Source: Opitutales bacterium (GTDB lineage: Bacteria > Verrucomicrobiota > Verrucomicrobiia > Opitutales > Opitutaceae). Taken from it: 35,043 bases of DNA. How positions within the stretch are numbered: the first letter of the stretch is position 1; every line of letters begins with the position of its first letter. A model generated the notes under the pieces. That model was given only the letters and a program-made list of their open reading frames with translations, searched no databases and was not told where the DNA came from. Both the position numbers and the translations under genes were made by a program. Below, piece by piece: positions 7,971 to 20,700 of the stretch. The stretch is from contig JABITN010000110.1 in assembly GCA_018700525.1 (NCBI GenBank), forward strand, positions 1-35,043, written 5' to 3'.

Positions 7971-8024
7971 GGAGCTTGTGCTCCGTTTTATTAGACCCAC
8001 GTTAGCGCCGGAAGAACTCCGGCG
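7971..8024 (-). promoter_or_regulatory. Two stem-loops in the rpsJ-rplC intergenic leader
   Basis: In the minus-strand transcript the 93-bp gap contains CGCCGGA-GTTCT-TCCGGCG (8006-8024, seven pairs) and then GGAGC-ACAA-GCTCC (7971-7984, five pairs), about 18 nt before the rplC start. Neither is followed by a U-run, so they do not look like terminators. In E. coli the L4-responsive S10 leader lies upstream of rpsJ. Here rpsJ is preceded by only 29 bp after fusA, so this gap is the available place for a leader-like element. Role inferred only. Confidence 0.45.
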
Positions 8025-8046
8025 AAAGTGTCTGCAAATTCCTATA

Positions 8047-8355
8047 TTATACGTTAATAGAGATATCTACTCCTGAAGGTAGATTGAGCTTCTTTAGCTC
8101 GTCCACGGTTTGCGCTGTTGGCTCAACAATGTCCAACAAACGTTTGTGTGTACGTATTTCGAATTGCTCCATGGCTTTCTTATCCACGTGAGGGGACTTG
8201 TTCACGGTCACTTTTTCGATCCGCGTTGGAAGCGGAACGGGACCGGAAACACGAGCACCCGAGCGCTTAGCTGTATCCACAATCTCGGATGCCGATTGAT
8301 CGATTACTCGATAGTCGAACCCTTGAAGTCTGATGCGTATTTTTTGTCCAGTCAT
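8047..8355 (-). CDS. rpsJ: 30S ribosomal protein S10
   Basis: S10 is in the 30S head and, as NusE, pairs with NusB in antitermination and with the NusG C-terminal domain to couple transcription and translation. The 102-residue protein shows [60 protein letters not shown], and LNLPSGVDI(S/N)I at the C-terminus, typical of the family. It follows fusA by 29 bp, so the str and S10 genes appear to form one unit. Confidence 0.98.
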   Translation of the reverse strand: MTGQKIRIRLQGFDYRVIDQSASEIVDTAKRSGARVSGPVPLPTRIEKVTVNKSPHVDKKAMEQFEIRTHKRLLDIVEPTAQTVDELKKLNLPSGVDISINV

Positions 8356-8384
8356 GAAATTTCGGATATAAGATTAATTGAATT

Positions 8385-10529
8385 CTAACGGCTTAGATTT
8401 TCCGTCATTCTTGCCAACACATTAGCCGGCACTTGTTCAAAATGAGAGGTTTCCATCGAGTAACTCGCACGACCTTTACTCAGGGAACGAACGTCAGTTG
8501 CATAACCGAACATCGTTTCAAGAGGCACGATAGAGTTAACCGAAGCGAGCTCGTTTTTCGAATCCATATTCTGAATATGGCCGCGACGACGATTAAGATC
8601 TCCAATGACGTCTCCTTGGTACTCTACCGGAGTTGTCACTTCCACCTTCATCACTGGTTCCAGCAATTTCGGATCGGCATTCTTCATTGCTTCTTTGAAA
8701 GCGAAGATTCCAGCCATCTTGAATGCCATTTCCGACGAATCGACTTCATGGAAAGATCCGCTTATGAGCGTCGCTTTCCAGTCTACAACTGGGTATCCAG
8801 CAACAACACCATTATTTGCCGCTTCGCGAATACCATCTTCGGTAGGCTTTATAAATTCTCTTGGAATAACGCCGCCAACGATATCGTTGACAATTTCGAT
8901 TCCCTTGCCGCTTTCCTGCGGTTCAAGCTTGATAACCACGTGTCCGAATTGCCCCCGTCCACCCGACTGGCGAATGAATTTTCCTTCCGCCTCAGCAGAC
9001 GCGGCGATTGTTTCGCGATAAGCGATCTGTGGCTTACCAGATCTCGCGACAACCTTGAATTCTCTCTCCAAACGATCGCGGATAATCTCGAGGTGAAGCT
9101 CGCCCATTCCGGAAATGATGGTCTGCCCTGTCTCTGCATCCGTTTTAACAACGAACGTAGGATCTTCTTCGGACAAGCGTCCGAGACCAAGAGAAAGCTT
9201 ATCTTGATCCGCCGATGTTGCCGGCTCGATTGACATCGAAATTACAGGCTCAGGAAATTGTGGTGGCTCAAGCGCTACATCTAAATTCTTCGATGAGAAT
9301 GTGTCGCCAGTCCAAACGTTTTTCAAACCGACAACAGCGCAAATATCGCCCGAGCGAGCGAATTCCACGTCATCACGGCTATCCGCTTTCATAATCAGCA
9401 AACGACTTACACGCTCGGCTTTTCGGGTGCGCGGATTATAAAGCATGTCGCCTTTTTTAATCGTGCCACTGTAGACTCGGATAAAAATAAGTTTACCGAC
9501 ATATGCGTCGCTCCAAAGCTTGAACGCTAGCGCTGCAGTCGGCGCGCTGTCGTCTGGTTCGATAACGACTACTTTGTCTTTGCTATCGTGACCTTCAACC
9601 GGAGGCATATCAAGTGGGCTCGGCAAGTAGTTCACTACCGCGTCGAGCATGCTTTGCACACCTTTGTTCTTAAAAGCCGAACCAGGAATTACGCCAACAA
9701 AGTTAAGAGATAGCGTAGCCTTGCGAATCGCGATTACGAGTTCGTACTCGTCGATCGCTTCGCCATTCAAATACTTATCGGCGACAACGTCATCATAATC
9801 GGCAACTGCCTCGATCAATGATTCCCGCAAGTCCGCGACTTCGCGGGCCATGTCGCCAGGAATCTCACATTCGATGACATTAATTCCCATTTTATCCTGT
9901 TGGTCGAACTGGAAAGCCTTTAAGCGGACCAAGTCGATCATTCCGGAAAAATGCTCTTCCGTACCGATGTTCAAGAAAAGCGGATGAGCATTTGCTCTCA
10001 ACTTTACGCGAATGTCTTCGACCGCTCCCAAGAAGTCCGCTCCTACGCGATCCATCTTGTTAACGAACGCAATGCGCGGTACATCGTACTTATCAGCCTG
10101 ACGCCAAACCGTTTCAGATTGAGGCTGAACCCCTGCGACGGCACAAAATACAGCTACCGCTCCATCAAGCACTCTCAACGAGCGTTCAACTTCAGCAGTA
10201 AAATCGACGTGGCCCGGAGTGTCGATGATGTTTATCTGCTGGTTGATGCCAGCAAAAGGACCTGCTTTACATTCCCATTGGCAAGAGATCGCCGCCGAGG
10301 TGATCGTTATGCCACGCTCGCGCTCCTGCTCCATGAAATCCGTGACGGCGTTTCCATCATGGACTTCTCCTACCTTGTGAACGACTCCTGTATAATATAA
10401 GATACGCTCAGTGGTTGTCGTCTTCCCAGCATCGATATGCGCAGCAATACCAATATTACGCGTCCATTCCATAGGCACTGGACGTCCAGAGCCATTTTTA
10501 TTGGAAAGATCTGCGGGAGCTTCAACCAT
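8385..10529 (-). CDS. fusA: Elongation factor G
   Basis: EF-G is the GTPase that drives tRNA/mRNA translocation and, with RRF, ribosome recycling. From the chosen ATG the protein has 714 residues. GTPase motifs are canonical: P-loop AHIDAGKT (30-37), switch I RGITI (72-76), DTPGH (103-107) and NKMD (157-160), followed by domains II to V. The frame is open 50 codons further upstream, but that stretch lies inside rpsG, matches nothing in EF-G, and is rejected. A start at residue 20 (MEWTRNIG) is also possible. There is no Shine-Dalgarno sequence before either. Confidence 0.97.
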   Translation of the reverse strand: MVEAPADLSNKNGSGRPVPMEWTRNIGIAAHIDAGKTTTTERILYYTGVVHKVGEVHDGNAVTDFMEQERERGITITSAAISCQWECKAGPFAGINQQINIIDTPGHVDFTAEVERSLRVLDGAVAVFCAVAGVQPQSETVWRQADKYDVPRIAFVNKMDRVGADFLGAVEDIRVKLRANAHPLFLNIGTEEHFSGMIDLVRLKAFQFDQQDKMGINVIECEIPGDMAREVADLRESLIEAVADYDDVVADKYLNGEAIDEYELVIAIRKATLSLNFVGVIPGSAFKNKGVQSMLDAVVNYLPSPLDMPPVEGHDSKDKVVVIEPDDSAPTAALAFKLWSDAYVGKLIFIRVYSGTIKKGDMLYNPRTRKAERVSRLLIMKADSRDDVEFARSGDICAVVGLKNVWTGDTFSSKNLDVALEPPQFPEPVISMSIEPATSADQDKLSLGLGRLSEEDPTFVVKTDAETGQTIISGMGELHLEIIRDRLEREFKVVARSGKPQIAYRETIAASAEAEGKFIRQSGGRGQFGHVVIKLEPQESGKGIEIVNDIVGGVIPREFIKPTEDGIREAANNGVVAGYPVVDWKATLISGSFHEVDSSEMAFKMAGIFAFKEAMKNADPKLLEPVMKVEVTTPVEYQGDVIGDLNRRRGHIQNMDSKNELASVNSIVPLETMFGYATDVRSLSKGRASYSMETSHFEQVPANVLARMTENLSR

Positions 10530-10560
10530 TTTACAAAGAACAAGGGAGGACAATAACCGA

Positions 10561-11034
10561 TCACCAACGTAAGTGAGCAAATGCGCGGTTAGACTGCGCC
10601 ATCTTGTGAGTTTCTTCCTTTTTCTTAACGACCCCGCCAGTGTTATTGTAGGCGTCGATAATTTCGCCAGCAAGGGCATCCTTCATTGGAACGCCTTTAC
10701 GAGCTGCAGCTGCATTGACCATCCAACGCATCGCAAGCGACTCCTGACGTTCGAAGGGAATCTCCAAAGGCACTTGGTAAGTGGCGCCACCGACACGACG
10801 GCTCTTAACTTCCAAACGTGGTCGGGAGTTTTCCAGAGCTCCGAGAAGCAAGTCCACCGGATCTCCCTTTTCGAGCTTTTCACTCACCCGCTCGAACGCC
10901 GCATAAACGATACGCTCGGCCAAAGTTTTCTTGCCATCACGCATGACGGTATTCACTAGGTGACCAACCAAAGGGCTTCCGTAACGGGAATCTGGCTTAG
11001 TTTGGCGTTTAACTGCTCTTCTACGACGTGACAT
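10561..11034 (-). CDS. rpsG: 30S ribosomal protein S7
   Basis: S7 nucleates assembly of the 16S rRNA 3' domain and lies at the E site; in E. coli it represses the str operon. The 157-residue protein has the family blocks [43 protein letters not shown] and the C-terminal [21 protein letters not shown]. It lies 27 bp after rpsL. No Shine-Dalgarno sequence is seen. Confidence 0.98.
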   Translation of the reverse strand: MSRRRRAVKRQTKPDSRYGSPLVGHLVNTVMRDGKKTLAERIVYAAFERVSEKLEKGDPVDLLLGALENSRPRLEVKSRRVGGATYQVPLEIPFERQESLAMRWMVNAAAARKGVPMKDALAGEIIDAYNNTGGVVKKKEETHKMAQSNRAFAHLRW

Positions 11035-11061
11035 TGTCTAAATCGGTTTTAAATTATTGGC

Positions 11062-11436
11062 TTAGGCCTTAGGACGCTTAACGCCATATTTCGAACGACT
11101 GCGGCGACGTTTATCTACGCCCATCGCATCCAAAGTTCCGCGAACGATGTGGTAGCGTACACCAGGAAGATCCTTCACACGACCGCCACGAACCAACACG
11201 ATACTGTGCTCCTGCAAGCTGTGCCCTTCATCAGGGATGTAAGCGATCACTTCGATACCGTTCGTCAAACGAACCTTAGCCACTTTGCGAATAGCCGAAT
11301 TCGGCTTTTTAGGCGTCCGTGTCATCACTTGAACGCAAACGCCACGACGAAATGGGTTAGACTCAAGAGCTGGTGCCTTGGACTTGGTCCGGGCAACCTT
11401 TCGGCCTTTTCTAACGAGTTGATTAATTGTTGGCAT
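11062..11436 (-). CDS. rpsL: 30S ribosomal protein S12
   Basis: S12 sits in the decoding centre and controls accuracy. The 124-residue product is almost canonical. Both lysines where streptomycin-resistance changes arise are wild type (in TPKKPNS and in GGRVKDLPG), and the aspartate of KDLPG that is methylthiolated in many bacteria is present. It is the first gene of the str/S10/spc unit, so a promoter should lie in the 239-bp gap upstream that it shares with the divergent plus-strand gene at 11676. Confidence 0.98.
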   Translation of the reverse strand: MPTINQLVRKGRKVARTKSKAPALESNPFRRGVCVQVMTRTPKKPNSAIRKVAKVRLTNGIEVIAYIPDEGHSLQEHSIVLVRGGRVKDLPGVRYHIVRGTLDAMGVDKRRRSRSKYGVKRPKA

Positions 11437-11675
11437 GATGAGTGTTTTTGAGAAAAGAGCGTGAACTTACTGGAAGCCGTTTCCTCGGCAAGTATTTTCT
11501 ACCTAAAAACGAGTAAAAAGCAGACCCCTCCACATTGTGGCTTGATTCGCTTTGTAAATGGGCGGATTCCCGGAGGGGAAATCCTATGTTTTATCAGCTA
11601 CGATAAATTGAGAGCCTTGCGTTTTGTCCGTCCGTCCCAATGACATCAAGGTAAAAGCGCAATCTATCGAAGAAT
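11437..11675. promoter_or_regulatory. Divergent intergenic region between rpsL and the plus-strand cassette
   Basis: This 239-bp gap must hold the promoter(s) of the large rpsL-led ribosomal unit (minus strand) and probably that of the nucleosidase gene (plus strand). I see no convincing -35/-10 pair on either strand. It contains the palindrome CCACA-T-TGTGG (11530-11540) next to a longer inverted repeat, CCCCTCC (11525-11531) with GGAGGGG (11572-11578). On the minus strand the inner arm is followed by TCTGC and five Ts, so a leader or attenuator structure is possible. Function is not shown. Confidence 0.45.
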
Positions 11676-12500
11676 ATGTTACATTTATCAATTGCACTGC
11701 ACTGCGAAGCCCACGGCATCATCGCCCACTACGGTATGAAACCCACAGGCGGGCACGGTCGGGCTCAATTTTTCGAAGGAGAAAACGCCCGTCTAGCGAT
11801 TACCGGAGTCGGAGCGCTCAACAGTGCAATCGCAACTACGGCTCTCGGTTGCCGATACCCAAACACCGAAGCAATTTGGCTAAACCTGGGAATATGCGGC
11901 CACTTAGATGCTCCAATCGGGGAGACATTCATCGCCAATCGAATCTCATCGGACAATTACCGAGACACGCTGTACCCTCAACTCCCTTGGAAATCAGCGT
12001 TCAATGGAATCGAGCTCATGACACTCAGCGCACCTTCGGCCGATTATCAACCAGAACAAGCATTCGATATGGAAGGGTTCGGCTTCTACAAAGCGGCCCT
12101 CGCATTCGCTTCCACTGAATTCATCCACTGCATCAAAGTGGTTTCGGACAACGCCGCTCAGCCCGCGGATCCTCACTTCGACAAAAAAGCTATTGCCCGC
12201 ATGATCAAAAACCACATCCCGGCGATTGAAACGCTTTGCACGATCATCGGACAATCGCGACCGCGAAAAGCCGGATCCGATTGGTTCAATAGGTTTTCCG
12301 AACGAGCCAATGCCCAGTTCGCTTTCACCGAGACAGAAACCCACCAACTAAACAAACGCCTCGCCCAACTAGACGCACTTTTCAAGCAAAACGAGAAAGA
12401 CAAAACCGACCTTCTATTAAGTACAAATTCAAACAAAAAACGCTTCCTTACTCAACTTCAATCTGCGATCGACCACTCTTCAGCCCGAAATATCTGCTAA
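11676..12500 (+). CDS. Nucleoside phosphorylase/nucleosidase-family protein (MTA/SAH nucleosidase-like)
   Basis: The first 190 residues look like the PNP_UDP_1 superfamily, whose members split the glycosidic bond of nucleosides such as methylthioadenosine, S-adenosylhomocysteine or 5'-deoxyadenosine. Visible marks: an N-terminal strand with Glu11 (like the catalytic-water Glu12 of E. coli MTAN), GVGALNSAIAT (44-54), LGICGHLDAPIGE (71-83), DMEG with Met132-Glu133 (ribose binding), and VVSDNA with Asp158 (purine-protonating acid). From about 195 a charged, helical tail of roughly 80 residues has no counterpart in MTAN. It overlaps the downstream radical SAM gene by 1 nt (TAATG), so the two are coupled. 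Substrate not known. Confidence 0.75.
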   Translation: MLHLSIALHCEAHGIIAHYGMKPTGGHGRAQFFEGENARLAITGVGALNSAIATTALGCRYPNTEAIWLNLGICGHLDAPIGETFIANRISSDNYRDTLYPQLPWKSAFNGIELMTLSAPSADYQPEQAFDMEGFGFYKAALAFASTEFIHCIKVVSDNAAQPADPHFDKKAIARMIKNHIPAIETLCTIIGQSRPRKAGSDWFNRFSERANAQFAFTETETHQLNKRLAQLDALFKQNEKDKTDLLLSTNSNKKRFLTQLQSAIDHSSARNIC

Positions 12501-13489
12501 TGTTCGACCGTATTTATATAGAAGCGGCGGTCCGCGAACACCCGCGAACCCTCACCCTAATAGAGCACTATCCCAAAGCGGAACGCATCCACTGCGAACG
12601 ATACGGAGAGATCTTCAACCCCAACCGGCAGAACTTCCGCATCCAAAAGCAAAATCCCGCCCTCATCCTAGCGGAAAAACCCGGCACCCGTGTTCTACCA
12701 ACTCCTCCCGGATACGGTCTCGGTGCAGATCGTCACTACTATTTCTCTCACATGTTGAACTGCCTGTATGATTGCCGATACTGTTTTCTCCAAGGCATGT
12801 ACCAATCGGCCAACTACATCCTCTTCGTCAACTTCGAGGATTTCCAAGCAGACATTCGAGCAACCGCTGAGAATCAACCCGACCAACAGCATTTCTTTTT
12901 TAGCGGCTACGACTGCGACAGCCTAGCAATGGATGGCGTCACTGGCTTCGCCGACTCATTTCTTCCCGTTTTCGAGAATTTGCCAAACGCCTGGCTCGAA
13001 CTACGAACGAAGAGCGTAAACATAAAGCCGCTCCTCAGTCGAACGCCCCACCCAAACGTCGTAGCCGCATTCAGCCTCAATCCCGAGCCTATCGCCAAAT
13101 CAGTCGAACACCGAGCCCCGCCCCTACCTGCTCGAATCAATGCCTTAAGGAAACTAGCCGAAGCCGGCTGGAAGGTAGGCCTGCGATTCGATCCGCTTAT
13201 CCATTTCGAAAACTGCGTAAAAATCTACCAGGACTTCATCGATCATGTTTTCGATTCAATTCCTGAGGAAGCCATTCATTCCATTACGCTTGGCAGCTTC
13301 CGTTCTCCAAAAAACGTTTTTAAAAAGATGGAATCCCTTCACCCCGAGGAGCCTCTCTTCATGGGCAACCTTGAACTCCAAAACGGAATGGTTTCCTACA
13401 ATAAACCGATCGAAACGGAACTGTTCGAGAGTGCCAAAGAACGAATCCTCAGCCACGCCAGCGAAGATTGCTTCTTCCCCTGCCAATAA
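12500..13489 (+). CDS. SPL-like radical SAM protein (spore photoproduct lyase family)
   Basis: A 329-residue protein with the radical SAM motif C88-x3-C92-x2-C95 (LNCLYDCRYCFLQG), typical of the SplB group, in which true SPL repairs the UV spore photoproduct in DNA. Other family-like blocks: YFSHMLNC before the motif, FSGYDCDSLAMDGVTGF near 133, LRTKSVNI, AAFSLNPEPIAKSVEHRAPPLPARINALRKLAEAGWKVGLRFDPLI, and ITLGSFRSP. It ends in CFFPCQ. The organism need not form spores: SPL-like proteins occur widely with unknown substrates. The start overlaps the nucleosidase stop. It converges on rpoC, 90 bp away. The exact reaction is unknown. Confidence 0.82.
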   Translation: MFDRIYIEAAVREHPRTLTLIEHYPKAERIHCERYGEIFNPNRQNFRIQKQNPALILAEKPGTRVLPTPPGYGLGADRHYYFSHMLNCLYDCRYCFLQGMYQSANYILFVNFEDFQADIRATAENQPDQQHFFFSGYDCDSLAMDGVTGFADSFLPVFENLPNAWLELRTKSVNIKPLLSRTPHPNVVAAFSLNPEPIAKSVEHRAPPLPARINALRKLAEAGWKVGLRFDPLIHFENCVKIYQDFIDHVFDSIPEEAIHSITLGSFRSPKNVFKKMESLHPEEPLFMGNLELQNGMVSYNKPIETELFESAKERILSHASEDCFFPCQ

Positions 13490-13515
13490 ACGGACCGTCC
13501 CCAAGCACGTTTCCA

Positions 13516-13546
13516 CGAAAAAGCCGCGACTGAAGTCGCGGCTTGA
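13516..13546 (-). terminator. Intrinsic terminator of the rpoBC unit
   Basis: A perfect 10-bp stem, AAGCCGCGAC (13521-13530) with GTCGCGGCTT (13535-13544), closes a four-base loop and on the minus strand runs into TTTTT then CG. It lies 36 bp past the rpoC stop, in the convergent gap with the SPL-like gene. In the plus direction the T-run is weak, so it mainly serves rpoC, though it may also slow transcripts from the cassette. Confidence 0.9.
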
Positions 13547-13579
13547 AATTCGAAATAGAGACAATCGTCTCCGACCCGA

Positions 13580-17719
<4,140 letters not shown>

Positions 17720-17743
17720 TTTTTGATCCTAGTTGATTGACGA

Positions 17744-20700
17744 TTATTTATAACCCAACTCTGACTGACGACCAAGACGGATATCGAGGCCGAGAGATTG
17801 GATTTCTTTGATCAATACGTTGAATGATTCTGGAGTACCGGCTTGCAAAGTAGAGTCACCCTTTACGAGCGATTCGTAGATTTTCGTACGACCCTGAACG
17901 TCATCCGACTTAACGGTGAGCAATTCCTGGAGCGTGTAAGCGGCGCCGTAAGCTTCGAGAGCCCAGACCTCCATTTCTCCGAAACGCTGTCCACCGTACT
18001 GGGCTTTACCACCCAATGGCTGTTGCGTAACCAAAGAATAAGGACCAACGGCACGAGCATGGATCTTATGAGAAACCAAGTGATTCAATTTCATCATATA
18101 TACCCACCCGACAACCACTTCCTGGTCTAGTTTTTCACCGCTACGACCGTCATAGAGCACGCTCTTCCCAGTCGTCGGCAATCCCGCGTCCGCCAAATGC
18201 TGACGTACGGTTTTTTCCGGAATACCATCGAAGACAGGAGTCGAAACCTTCATTCCGAGAACTTTACACGCCCAACCCATATGGGTTTCCAATACCTGGC
18301 CCACGTTCATACGAGAAGGTACGCCAAGTGGATTCAAACAGATTTGAATCGGCGTGCCATCCGGCATGTACGGCATATCCTCTTCAGGAACGATCTTAGC
18401 GATGACACCCTTATTACCGTGACGTCCCGCCATCTTATCACCGACCTTGAGTTTTTCCTTAGTCGCGATGTAAACCTTAACCTGCTTAATAACGCCTTGT
18501 GCCGCATCATCGCCAGTTTCGATATTCGCCGTTTTGCGTTCGCGATCCGATTCAAGCTCATCGAACTTACCTTGGTAAGAACTGATGATCTCCATAATCT
18601 TGATACGAACCGGTGACGGGTCGATTTCAACGTGCTTGGAAACCGCCGCTAGCTTACGCAACAGCGTCTTGGTGATCTTGCGATTCGCTGGGATAATGAT
18701 TTCGCCGTTTTGGCCATTAACCACATCCAATGGAATCTTTTCACCAAGAAGGATATTAGAGAGCGCTTCGGTCAAACCTTCGCGAAGCTTGTCCATCTGC
18801 GTCTTGTATTCCTCGTTGATCTGCTTCACCTGACGGCGACGATCCGAAGGACTCAAACGCTCGCGCTCGTAATCGATACGGCTCGAAACTTTGACATCCA
18901 TAATAATGCCTTCGACGCCCGATGGGACGACTAAAGAGCTGTCCTTAACATCCGCAGCCTTCTCGCCGAAAATAGCGCGAAGCAGCTTTTCTTCCGGGGC
19001 CAATTCCGTTTCACTCTTCGGCGTGATCTTTCCGACAAGGATATCTCCCGGATGAACTTCCGCGCCAATACGAATAACGCCATCGTGATTCAAATTGCGA
19101 AGTGCTTCCTCTCCGACATTCGGGATGTCGCGAGTGATTTCTTCCGGCCCGAGCTTAGTGTCGCGAGCAGTTACTTCAAACTCGGCCACGTGGATCGACG
19201 TGTAGATATCATCCTTGAGAACCTTTTCGGAAATAAGAATAGCATCCTCGAAATTATAACCATTCCAAGGCATGAACGCTACCAGGATATTACGCCCCAA
19301 AGCCAATTCGCCCAACTGCGTACAAGGACCATCCGCAACAATATCAGTTGCCTTAACTGGCTGCCCTTTCGCAACGATTGGTTTTTGATTAAAACAGGTG
19401 CCTGCATTCGAACGCATGAATTTGCGCAACTCGATAACATGCACGCCATTCGAATGATCCGAAATGGGCTTGGATAAGAAATGCTCCGGCAATTCTCCAT
19501 CATCGGTAACTACAATTCGATTCGCATCAACGGAAGCGACAATACCATCGTGATCAGTGACGCAAACCGTCTTCGAATCACGAGCGACCCGCTCTTCAAT
19601 ACCCGTTCCAACGAAAGGAGAATCCGCCTGCAAGAGGGGCACGCCCTGACGTTGCATGTTCGAGCCCATCAACGCCCGGTTAGCATCATCGTGCTCCAAA
19701 AAAGGAATCAAACCAGCAGCAACGGAAACAAGTTGCTTTGGCGAAACGTCCATAAAATTGACTTGTTCCTTCTCCACTTCGAGAAACTCGCCGCTTTGAC
19801 GCACAGTAACCTTGCCGACGAATACGTCATCGTCATCCATTTCACTGTTCGCCTGAGCAATGATCTTTCCTTCTTCTTGATCGGCATTGAGATAGCGGAT
19901 TTCCTCTGTAACTTTGCCTTTCACAACAACGCGGTAAGGAGTTTCAATGAAACCGAACTCGTTGACGCGAGAGAAGGTCGAAAGCGAATTAATCAGACCA
20001 ATATTCGGACCTTCAGGAGTCTCAATCGGGCAAATACGTCCGTAATGAGTAGGATGCACGTCGCGCACTTCGAAACCGGCACGTTCGCGATTCAAACCGC
20101 CAGGCCCCAGAGCAGAAAGACGACGCTTGTGAGTCAATTCCGCCAGTGGATTAATTTGGTCCATGAACTGCGATAGCTGACTACGGGCGAAGAAATCGCG
20201 GATTACAGTCGTCAAAGCCTTCGGATTGATCAATTTCTGAGGAGTAATCGAATCAACGCTTTGATCGTAAAGCGTCATACGCTCGCGAACCAGACGCTCC
20301 GTACGAGAGAGTCCAAGTCGGCACTGGTTAGCAAGAAGTTCGCCAACTGTACGAACACGACGGCTGCCCAAGTGATCGATATCGTCAAGGTAGCCTTCGC
20401 CGCCTCTGAGCTGAATCAAATACTTCGTAGCTTGAACAATATCAGAGCCTTCCAAAGTCCGGTGCTCGACGTCGACATCCATTTCGAGCTTCTGATTCAG
20501 CTTGTAGCGACCAACCCGTCCCAAATCATAACGCTTTGGATCAAAGAACAAACGCTTGAGCAATGCCTTGGCATTCGCAGTCGTAGGCGGTTCGCCAGGA
20601 CGCAATCTCTTATAAATCTCCTTAAGCGCTTCTTCTTCGTTTTGAGTCGAATCCTTCTTAAGGGCACGAACAATCGCTCCTTCATCCGACGAAGTGTCGA

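Noticed and set aside
10530-10679. N-terminal extension of EF-G by 50 codons
   Set aside because: The extra codons overlap the rpsG gene and show no match to EF-G; the start at 10529 gives a normal protein.
11624-12118. Plus-strand frame overlapping the nucleosidase gene
   Set aside because: It is in another frame of the nucleosidase gene, Arg/Ser-rich and without motifs.
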